Part shown: piece by piece, positions 1 to 6,467 of the stretch
Layout of the letters: the number at the start of each line of letters is the position of its first letter
Position numbering within the stretch: position 1 is the first letter of the stretch
Source: an uncultured Acetatifactor sp.
Lineage (GTDB): Bacteria; Bacillota; Clostridia; Lachnospirales; Lachnospiraceae
DNA length: 10,146 bases
Direction of reading: 5' to 3'
NCBI GenBank assembly: GCA_910584435.1
Contig: CAJUAP010000092.1
Span: 1 to 10,146, forward strand
Notes under the pieces: generated by a model
What the model was told of the DNA's origin: nothing
Seen by the model: only the letters and a program-made list of their open reading frames with translations
Databases searched by the model: none
Position numbers and translations under genes: made by a program

Positions 1-346
1 TTTCCCAGCGGGCACACAGCAGATCCTTCAGGCAGGTTCCCATGGCCTGTCCCCCATTCTCCCGGCTCATGTTATCTCCCGAATCTTTTTCCTGGGAAAC
101 AAGTCCCGCCAGGCTCTGTCTTTGCCTCTCCTGCAAGTTTTTACAGAAATCCGGATAAAAACGCAGCTCCAGACAGTCTTTGCGGATACTTGCCAGACTC
201 ACCTCCGGCCTCTCCACAAGCATGTCTGCCAGAAGCTCTGTCAGTGCCGGATTTTCAGAGAAAGAAAAATCACACCCTTCCTGTATCTGATCCAGATAAA
301 AGACCCAGTTTCCATCTCCCGTATCACTGGTTCCCTCCAGAATCAT
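1..346 (-). CDS. Partial flanking gene of unknown function, cut by the window edge
   Basis: An open frame on the minus strand runs from the left transposon boundary to base 1 and continues outside the window. The first ATG in the flank is at 346-344, giving at least 115 codons (MILEGTSDTGDGNWVFYLDQ...). The frame is also open upstream across the boundary into the transposon as far as a TAA at 403-401, so the true start may have been lost by the insertion. No good Shine-Dalgarno sequence lies in front of the ATG: an AAAGGA is present but too far away. The product is acidic, without membrane segments, and rich in D/E/L. I do not recognise a domain. It lies on the side of the transposon opposite the pcfJ-like fragment and in the same direction. 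If the element and one 5-bp target copy are removed, the two frames join in phase, so this could be the displaced 3' part of that gene. It could equally be the next gene of the same mobile element. Confidence 0.5.
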   Translation of the reverse strand, partial: MILEGTSDTGDGNWVFYLDQIQEGCDFSFSENPALTELLADMLVERPEVSLASIRKDCLELRFYPDFCKNLQERQRQSLAGLVSQEKDSGDNMSRENGGQAMGTCLKDLLCARWE

Positions 347-366
347 CCGGTCTGCCAGCTGTCCTT

Positions 367-385
367 TTACAATTATATTTGATAA
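367..385 (+). repeat. Left-end TnsB-type site L1 (terminal)
   Basis: The 19-mer TTACAATTATATTTGATAA begins 7 bases inside the TGT tip. It recurs exactly at 401-419 and as the exact reverse complement at 9370-9388 near the right end. Family knowledge says TnsB binds repeated sites of about 20 bp in both ends; assigning this repeat to TnsB is an inference. Confidence 0.8.
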
Positions 386-400
386 AAAATTATCCAAAAG

Positions 401-419
401 TTACAATTATATTTGATAA
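401..419 (+). repeat. Left-end TnsB-type site L2
   Basis: Exact second copy of the 19-mer at 367-385, starting 34 bases further in. The wide spacing of left-end sites compared with the crowded right end is typical of Tn7-family ends. A weak third match starts at 431 (TTACAATCAA, then diverging) and may be a degenerate site. Confidence 0.78.
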
Positions 420-470
420 TTCTAGTTCTATTACAATCAATGGCATCACCTCCAATCCTTTTTGGACACG

Positions 471-510
471 AAAAAGGATGCATCTGCTTTTCACGGCTTT
501 TGCATCCTTT
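471..510 (-). terminator. Rho-independent terminator closing the transposon operon
   Basis: On the minus strand AAAGGATGCA (510-501) and TGCATCCTTT (482-473) form a perfect 10-bp stem around an 18-base loop. The stem runs into a T-run at 475-471. It lies 56 bases past the stop codon of the ATPase gene and before the left end, where the long leftward operon would need to stop. The arm at 471-479 can also pair with 455-463 (perfect 9 bp, 7-base loop), so an alternative hairpin exists. Confidence 0.65.
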
Positions 511-565
511 CTTTGTGTGTAAACCACTCTTTATTCAGTTGCTCTATGTAACAATGCTTACAGCA

Positions 566-2131
566 TCATTCATCATCAGGAATGGGATCCCAGATTCCTT
601 CTGCTTCTGCACGGTTTCTGATATAATCCCTCATATCTTCAATGGATTGCCTTAACTCATCTCTTGTGAAATGTGCATTACTATGGTTCTCTGGATGATG
701 GATCTGGTGTCTGACATATTCTGTCAGATCAAGATTCCAGGTCTTTGTATTACCATTTTTCACATACAGGTATGGTCTTTGTGGCCTTCCATTTTTGTAA
801 TCATTAAGCCATTGCTGGAATTCCAAAAAGCCATATAACTCATTGTGGTATTCTTCAGTAACTTCTCCATAAGCTGCGTAATTCACTTCATTTAATGACG
901 GATACTGCAAAACCGCAGGTTCCACAGAAAGTATTCGTTTCCCATTTTCGTCTTCATAAATCAGCCGGAGATTTTCAAAGTCAAGCTCCTTTACAATGAC
1001 TGGGCTGTGTGTCGTAAGTAAAATCTGCGTATTAGCTGCCTGGGCCAATTCTTTCAGAGCCTTTATCAGCACTCTCTGGTTGTTGGAATGCTGGGAAGTT
1101 TCCGGTTCTTCAATCGCATAGATGATGCCTGTATTGTCGCCTTCCTCAGCCCTTCGCTCGGCCTCCGCCCTGAAAAAATTCAGCAGAACAAGCCGCTTGA
1201 CACCGCTTCCTCGTTTATTGATTGGGATGTCCTCATCACCTGAAATAGACACAGCTTTAAACACATCTACCCATTTTAGCTTGTCAGCTGTAGGAATAAC
1301 CGGATTTAAGCTGTTTGCAACAGCAGGATCCATTTCCCGCAGCTTTTCCAAGGTTCTGCTTGAAACTTCTTTTAGCTTAGTTTCTACAACCTCAGCTACT
1401 GAAGCTAAAGTTTGCTGCAATTCTTCATCATTGATGATCTGCTTAACCGCCTCTTTTAACGGATCCTGGACTTCGCTGTCGCCATCACTGTTCTTACGAT
1501 CTGACTGAAACAGGGAATACACAGGCATATAAGAAGACAGCTTATCCCAGATTTTTTTTGCATCTTCTTTTGAAACGTCAATCTCAATATCCTGCAAATT
1601 GAGGTCATCAGCATAATGCTCCCAAATAGCTCTTCTCATTGTTGCATTGACGCTCTGGTTTTCACATTCTATGCCTTTGCCTGTGATAATACGTTTAAGG
1701 TCTGCGTTCTTTTTGAGAAGTAAGTCTTTGCAATCAGCATTTGTTGGATGTTTTGCTCGGATAAATACAGAAGCCTTTCCGCCACTTTTGTACTTCTTCA
1801 CCACTTCCAGATATCCATCAGAGTTCAACATATATTCACTGCCAAGTGTAGTCTGCACTGCTGAATCTATAATAATCGACTCCGGCAGTTCTGAAAAACA
1901 TGCAGAAATGACAGTTTCGTTGTCGCCATTCCTTGATGCCTGGATGTTAAGATCAGTCTTATCAATCTTAATCACCCCGCTCCCATCATTAAAGAAAATA
2001 TCTAACGCTTCAAGAATTGTAGATTTACCTATGTCATTTCTTCCAACTAATACAGTAAGATCATCAAAACAAATTACCGTTTCTTCTTTGTAGCTTCTAA
2101 AATTCTTTATCTTTATGGATTCTATTTTCAT
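566..2131 (-). CDS. ABC/RecF-type AAA ATPase with HEPN-like C-terminal motif, candidate defence effector
   Basis: This 521-residue protein starts at the ATG at 2131-2129, behind an AGGAGG about 10 bases upstream. An in-frame ATG 12 codons earlier (2167) lacks such a site. An N-terminal 'KIESIKIKNFRSYKEE' strand leads into Walker A GRNDIGKST (about 30-38). A signature-like GSGVKRL lies at about 308-314, Walker B IIYAIEEPETSQH at about 336-348, and the switch histidine in LLTTHSP at about 371-377. This is the layout of the OLD/RecF/AAA_15-AAA_21 group of SMC-like ATPases. The 110 residues after the ATPase show no TOPRIM acidic motifs, so it is not a classical OLD nuclease. They contain EYHNELYG (about 428-435) and YVRHQIHHPEN, where R474 and H479 form an Rx4H pattern as in HEPN ribonucleases. 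Such ATPases are common in antiphage and abortive-infection systems. The ATPase assignment is firm, the nuclease and defence roles are inferred. It lies 76 bases behind the 255-residue gene and is AT-rich compared with the tns genes. Confidence 0.88.
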   Translation of the reverse strand: MKIESIKIKNFRSYKEETVICFDDLTVLVGRNDIGKSTILEALDIFFNDGSGVIKIDKTDLNIQASRNGDNETVISACFSELPESIIIDSAVQTTLGSEYMLNSDGYLEVVKKYKSGGKASVFIRAKHPTNADCKDLLLKKNADLKRIITGKGIECENQSVNATMRRAIWEHYADDLNLQDIEIDVSKEDAKKIWDKLSSYMPVYSLFQSDRKNSDGDSEVQDPLKEAVKQIINDEELQQTLASVAEVVETKLKEVSSRTLEKLREMDPAVANSLNPVIPTADKLKWVDVFKAVSISGDEDIPINKRGSGVKRLVLLNFFRAEAERRAEEGDNTGIIYAIEEPETSQHSNNQRVLIKALKELAQAANTQILLTTHSPVIVKELDFENLRLIYEDENGKRILSVEPAVLQYPSLNEVNYAAYGEVTEEYHNELYGFLEFQQWLNDYKNGRPQRPYLYVKNGNTKTWNLDLTEYVRHQIHHPENHSNAHFTRDELRQSIEDMRDYIRNRAEAEGIWDPIPDDE

Positions 2132-2207
2132 ATTATGATTTCCTCCTATTTTACAAATCAATAACAAGAACTACATTTAGTCTTATGCTTCTTAATGCTT
2201 TTTTACC

Positions 2208-2975
2208 TTAAAATTTCCCCCATTTTGTTCTTCCATCAACTTCATCAATCTTCCCCATCATCTCCTTAATCTCGTCTTCTGTAGCTGTTGTTATCACATT
2301 TCTTTCAGGAAATTTTTCCGGGATGTTCATTCCCCCTTCATAGTTCAAGGCATATTTCAAAAGTTGGAAGGCTTTTTTTGAATAAGCAAATCCGGCATCC
2401 ACCTCATACATCAATCCTAATCCTCTGAAATCATCTACATAATCACCATTGCCTCCAATTGTCCCTTCTTTAACATTTTCTTGCAGGAATAGAAGATCTT
2501 CTTCCGTCAGCATTCTGATGCACTGCCCAAGTTTAAAAAATAATCTTTTATCAATTTCATGCTTAGCAAAAGCCCTGGAAATATTTGCTAAGTACACAGC
2601 TTTCTGGATAGTCCCACAGTCATCAATCAGTTTTACAATCCTCTTTGAGTATTCATGAAGCCTATTAGGATCACCCGCATAATCGGCTTCATCATTCGGG
2701 CTTACCTCTGCCAATGAGATTGCCATCTTTTTCAGATTATCCTCTACAAATTCTTTCTTTTTATAGTCATATTCATTCAGATTTAAAATGTAGGCCTCAA
2801 AACATTCAAAAAAGATTCCATCTCTTATCGTTGACGGAAGATTCTTTATGTCTTTAATAAGGTCTAAAGCTGCTACTGGATCCAGGCTAAAGACATCAAG
2901 GAGATTGTGGTAAAAATCCTTAGCTGCCGTCTTCGCAGTTTCAGAAGATACTGTGTTTTTCATTGTGGATAACAT
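2208..2975 (-). CDS. Unknown helical protein in the tnsE position, partner of the ATPase
   Basis: This is a 255-residue protein if started at the ATG at 2975-2973. GAGGTGA (2992-2986) lies 10 bases upstream. The longer frame from 3026 (272 residues) would overlap tnsD and has a poor binding site. The GAGGTGA contains the TGA stop of tnsD, so its translation is probably coupled to tnsD. I do not recognise the family. The protein is soluble, with no signal peptide or membrane segment. It appears nearly all helical and highly charged, with amphipathic stretches such as AVYLANISRAFAKHEIDKRLF and LTEEDLLFLQENV. It is AT-rich like the downstream ATPase gene. The likely roles, both inferred, are a sensor or toxin-control subunit of a two-gene system with the ATPase, or a transposition accessory because it occupies the place of tnsE. 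Nothing in the sequence settles this. Confidence 0.8.
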   Translation of the reverse strand: MLSTMKNTVSSETAKTAAKDFYHNLLDVFSLDPVAALDLIKDIKNLPSTIRDGIFFECFEAYILNLNEYDYKKKEFVEDNLKKMAISLAEVSPNDEADYAGDPNRLHEYSKRIVKLIDDCGTIQKAVYLANISRAFAKHEIDKRLFFKLGQCIRMLTEEDLLFLQENVKEGTIGGNGDYVDDFRGLGLMYEVDAGFAYSKKAFQLLKYALNYEGGMNIPEKFPERNVITTATEDEIKEMMGKIDEVDGRTKWGKF

Positions 2976-2985
2976 ATCCAAAAAA

Positions 2986-4926
2986 TCACCTCTTTCTATG
3001 ATTGCAAAGATCCGTTCCCTGTTCATTACTCATAAACAACTTATCATTCAGTTCTGCAATCAATGTTTCAATCAATTTTCTGTTTCTTTCATAAGAACCT
3101 CTCCTGATCTGGACTTTCCGCTTTACATCACCATAAGTAAACTCCTTTCCTCCGGCCTTTTTCTTTTCGTATGCGATCTCAGTGTATCTCCGCCGGATCC
3201 ATTCTTCCTGCGTTTCGCAGACTTCATCAAAAAACTCCTGCATTTCCGGCAGATAGCGCAACCTGCCATAGATATCGTCCCTGTTTATCCCGGCTACCCT
3301 TGCCAGCCAACTGATATTCATGCGCTTACGTTTATCCCCGGATGACTGGATTTCTGCATATGCCGCCTTTAATTCCACAAGGGCGGCTTCTCCCCATTCA
3401 TTCCACTTGGGTTTATCAAATTCGTGGATCAGTCTGGCATGAATCCATTCCGGTTCTTTGCAGATCAGCCATTCATAAGCTCCTGGGATACGTTCCTTCA
3501 AATCCTTGCAGGACATCACAGGCATCTTTTGTAGTTCCTCCTGGACACGCCGACGATAGTAAGCAGTTTTGTCCTCATTATTATCGGCGTCACGGGAATA
3601 ATAGCTCGCTTTACGCCTTTTCTTTACATCAATCCCGCTCTTTTTTGCATACTGGCCAATCGTACTGGCACCAACACCCAACAAGTCAGCAACTGCGTTC
3701 AGTGACAGCTCAGGATCGGAAAGGCATTCTTTCAGACGCTGCTCAAATAAAAAACCTCTGTCTGAAATACATGGTTTTTTAAGATACTCTTCAAAACTTT
3801 GTTCCGGGTCTGACCGGCGGTAGCGCATCCCACAATAAGGGCATTCAAACCATGCCCACACTTCATCCCATTTCTTGCAGATTTCCACCCGCCTTGCCCC
3901 ATCTTTCCGGTAATGGCTACACAGCTTATTCGCGCAGGGCCAAGGCCCATTCCCATATGGCAGTTCTTTCTTTACTTCTATATTAAGGAAACTTTCCACT
4001 GAACCGGCGAAAAATCTCATCAATAGGATGTGGTGGATTGGGCGGAGGTTGAATCCAATACTCTCCTGCAGGTATCTCAGCCAGTATAAGGGATCCCCAT
4101 CATATGGGAGCAGTTCCGTAATAAATTCCTCATCATATCTTTTTACAAAATCATGTCGTAGGGCTTCCTTATTGATGGCTGTCCCATGAAAGTCTGTATA
4201 ACCCTGTTCTCTCATGAGCTCCCTGTATTTACTGCTGATTGGCTGATGCCCACCGAACCGCCTCCCGTTTCCCAGCAACCACTCTGTCTCCTTCGCGATG
4301 GAAAGATATTCTTCCTTATATAATAGGCCCTGGCCTTCTGTTTCGTTATCCATATTACGGAGGACATAAGAGGCGGGATATATCCGCACCCGCATTTCTT
4401 CAAAAGGGGCACTGCTGTTTTGAATGCGGCAGCCATGTTTCGGACAAACCCTTACGCCTGGCAGCTGCGGTAGCCTGTGCCAGTAAGCCTCCCCATATTT
4501 CCCCATGTCCTCCATGGCACATTCAGGGCAGTAGCGGAGATACTGCCCCGCAAAAACATATTTGCTTTTGCTTATCATCCTATGTACCAGGCTGGCTATG
4601 CCTCCTTCCGGAATGCCATCCCGGATCACATTCTCCATCTGTTGATACACATCTTTGATATGTGAGATGGAGTGGTAAGGGTAGGCCGTATGTTCGCAAA
4701 TTAGCTTCTTTCCGGTAATGCCACTGTCCGGGCTGACCCAGTATCCCAGCCGTTCCAGTTTTCTTGGGAAATAAACAGTAGATGGGAGCAGTGACCTGTC
4801 ACATCCGAAAAATATCTCTGTCGCCGTCTTCGGGGAGATTATTCCGCTCCGGACATAGTAACGGCTGAAAATACTGTAAAAACATTCGTCTGGATATGGT
4901 GTTGGGAAAAAACTTAGCCTGCGCAT
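2986..4926 (-). CDS. tnsD: TnsD/TniQ-family target-selection protein
   Basis: This 646-residue protein starts at the ATG at 4926-4924, with GGAG 8 bases upstream and two bases after the tnsC stop. A GTG at 4935 is an alternative start with no better site. The N-terminus (RRLSFFPTPYPDECFYSIFSRY) matches the TniQ pattern of a proline-rich opening followed by a helix. A first zinc cluster is YCPECA...VCPKHGC (C133, C136, C161, H164). A second is PCANKLC...FECPYCG (C331, C336, C362, C365). After it comes a helix-turn-helix-like segment, LSLNAVADLLGVGASTIGQY (about 408-427), and a long basic C-terminal half as in TnsD. In Tn7, TnsD (508 residues) binds attTn7 in the glmS 3' end and recruits TnsC. 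This protein is about 140 residues longer and is the only TniQ protein here, so it presumably picks the target. Its target is unknown; the pcfJ-like gene beside the right end is a candidate. Confidence 0.9.
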   Translation of the reverse strand: MRRLSFFPTPYPDECFYSIFSRYYVRSGIISPKTATEIFFGCDRSLLPSTVYFPRKLERLGYWVSPDSGITGKKLICEHTAYPYHSISHIKDVYQQMENVIRDGIPEGGIASLVHRMISKSKYVFAGQYLRYCPECAMEDMGKYGEAYWHRLPQLPGVRVCPKHGCRIQNSSAPFEEMRVRIYPASYVLRNMDNETEGQGLLYKEEYLSIAKETEWLLGNGRRFGGHQPISSKYRELMREQGYTDFHGTAINKEALRHDFVKRYDEEFITELLPYDGDPLYWLRYLQESIGFNLRPIHHILLMRFFAGSVESFLNIEVKKELPYGNGPWPCANKLCSHYRKDGARRVEICKKWDEVWAWFECPYCGMRYRRSDPEQSFEEYLKKPCISDRGFLFEQRLKECLSDPELSLNAVADLLGVGASTIGQYAKKSGIDVKKRRKASYYSRDADNNEDKTAYYRRRVQEELQKMPVMSCKDLKERIPGAYEWLICKEPEWIHARLIHEFDKPKWNEWGEAALVELKAAYAEIQSSGDKRKRMNISWLARVAGINRDDIYGRLRYLPEMQEFFDEVCETQEEWIRRRYTEIAYEKKKAGGKEFTYGDVKRKVQIRRGSYERNRKLIETLIAELNDKLFMSNEQGTDLCNHRKR

Positions 4927-4928
4927 CC

Positions 4929-6467
4929 TTACCACTCCGTTTCATCTACAAGCCCTTTCTTTTTCATATCTTCATAACCGTCACTTTTCCGCAGGTCATC
5001 CTCATGTGCCTCTGTTTCCGGTTCATCCGGCGTTTCTGAAATATACAGGCGGTATGCTTCCTTAAAAGCCTCGCCGACACTAACCGGATTTTTATGGGAC
5101 GCGATCACTTTCCCGGCAAGACGCTTAGCCATGGGCGGTTCCACATCCACCTCCAGCAGTTTTACTACCGTCTGCTCAAGCACGGTAAGTTTCTTTTCTG
5201 TTGATTTTTCACTGATTTCCGGCTTTACAGCCTGGTATGCGGACAGGTAATCCTCAATGCTCACCGGCGTGATATCCTCATACCGCAGTATCTTTTTCCT
5301 GTCGCCGCCCCGCAGGGCATCCAGCATCGGCTTTACGAGGCTGAGCTTTTTCTCTGCCACCTTATGTATGTCTGCGGCACTGAAACTTTCCTTCCCGCCT
5401 GTGATCGCTTCGATCTGCACGATAGCGTACAGCTTCACGGCGATATCAATGATTCCCTGGCTTTCATCATAAAGCGTATTGACCATCTCATCTGTATAAG
5501 GGACGCTCTTCCCTGTCCACTGGTAACGCCACATGGATTTTACAAATACCTGCCATGCTGCGTCATTTTTCATTCTGTCCCAGATTAAATCTCCCTGGCC
5601 GCTTCCCCTCCTTGCCTGCCGGAACTCCCCCTGGAGAATCGACATTGCTTTCGTTGTCCCTATCATGACAACTGGCAATCCTATGGTATTCACCAGCGTG
5701 ACAAAGAAATTCAGCATTTTATCAGAACCGCCGCCTTTTGCTTCACTTAAATGCTGTATCTCGTCAATCACGAGGATACCTATCTGGAACTGCCTTACAA
5801 GCTGTGTCATAATGATCAGCAGCATATCCAGGGAATACCTGCCTTTTGCATACTGTTGGAAATAATCCGTCCCGGCAGCCAGATCCAACGCATAGAAAAA
5901 CTGGTAGCACAGCTGCTTAAGTGACCCGTCATGCGGGCAGTCCAGCTTCAGCCATACCAGCTGCGTGGATGCAAATGGCATTTCCCGGTATCTTGTGTGG
6001 ATGATCCGTTGCGGGTATAGGGAAAGGATTTTTTCTACTGCCGTGCTTTTCCCGACCCCGGACACGCCAATGATGGTGAATCCGGATGCTGCCGACTTCG
6101 TGCCACGCAGCATATGGTAGCCGCACTTATCCTTCATGGCTGCGAACCCATCGGCAAATCCTGAAGCATATTCTGGCGTTAATGGGTTCCTGTACAGGTA
6201 GCCCTGGCGGATGCTCCTGGATATGCGCTGTTCAATATCAATGTGCTGCTCCAAAGGCTGGAAATACCGGAACAGCCTGTAAATGCAGTGCATCCGGTAC
6301 TGTATGTCCAATTCCCGCTCCCCATTATTATAAGCTGCTTTTTCCGAGAGCATCTGGACTACCTGATCACTGGGCCATATATATGGAAGCGCTTCAATCA
6401 GGGGATTTCCCTGATACTCCGGAATCAGCTGTTCCCGGTAGTCTGCTTTGGTTGTATAAGGCGTCAT
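4929..6467 (-). CDS. tnsC: TnsC AAA+ ATPase, transposition regulator
   Basis: A 512-residue protein close in length to Tn7 TnsC (555). Walker A is GVSGVGKST (134-142), Walker B is ILVIDE (231-236), followed by IQHL, and a sensor-1-like stretch VVMIGTT lies at 266-272. The N-terminal 110 residues (NPLIEALPYIWPSDQ...) and the basic, charged C-terminal region fit TnsC, whose ends contact TnsD, TnsA and TnsB. TnsC bridges the target selector and the transposase, and its ATP state controls activation and target immunity. The start is the ATG at 6467-6465, with GGAGGA 11 bases upstream lying inside tnsB, so the gene overlaps tnsB by 74 bases. The stop lies just before the tnsD start, indicating one operon and coupled translation. 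Confidence 0.93.
   Translation of the reverse strand: MTPYTTKADYREQLIPEYQGNPLIEALPYIWPSDQVVQMLSEKAAYNNGERELDIQYRMHCIYRLFRYFQPLEQHIDIEQRISRSIRQGYLYRNPLTPEYASGFADGFAAMKDKCGYHMLRGTKSAASGFTIIGVSGVGKSTAVEKILSLYPQRIIHTRYREMPFASTQLVWLKLDCPHDGSLKQLCYQFFYALDLAAGTDYFQQYAKGRYSLDMLLIIMTQLVRQFQIGILVIDEIQHLSEAKGGGSDKMLNFFVTLVNTIGLPVVMIGTTKAMSILQGEFRQARRGSGQGDLIWDRMKNDAAWQVFVKSMWRYQWTGKSVPYTDEMVNTLYDESQGIIDIAVKLYAIVQIEAITGGKESFSAADIHKVAEKKLSLVKPMLDALRGGDRKKILRYEDITPVSIEDYLSAYQAVKPEISEKSTEKKLTVLEQTVVKLLEVDVEPPMAKRLAGKVIASHKNPVSVGEAFKEAYRLYISETPDEPETEAHEDDLRKSDGYEDMKKKGLVDETEW

Noticed and set aside
122..655. Plus-strand open frames in the left flank and left end
   Set aside because: They run across the transposon boundary and the terminator, and their translations look like antisense of the flanking minus-strand gene.
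566..2131. OLD-family nuclease with TOPRIM domain
   Set aside because: The ATPase part fits, but the C-terminal region has no acidic TOPRIM motifs (no E...DxD pattern after the switch histidine).
2132..2207. Separate promoter or terminator between the two cargo genes
   Set aside because: The 76 bases are AT-rich, but no convincing -35/-10 pair or hairpin with a T-run was found; only the AGGAGG of the ATPase gene is clear.
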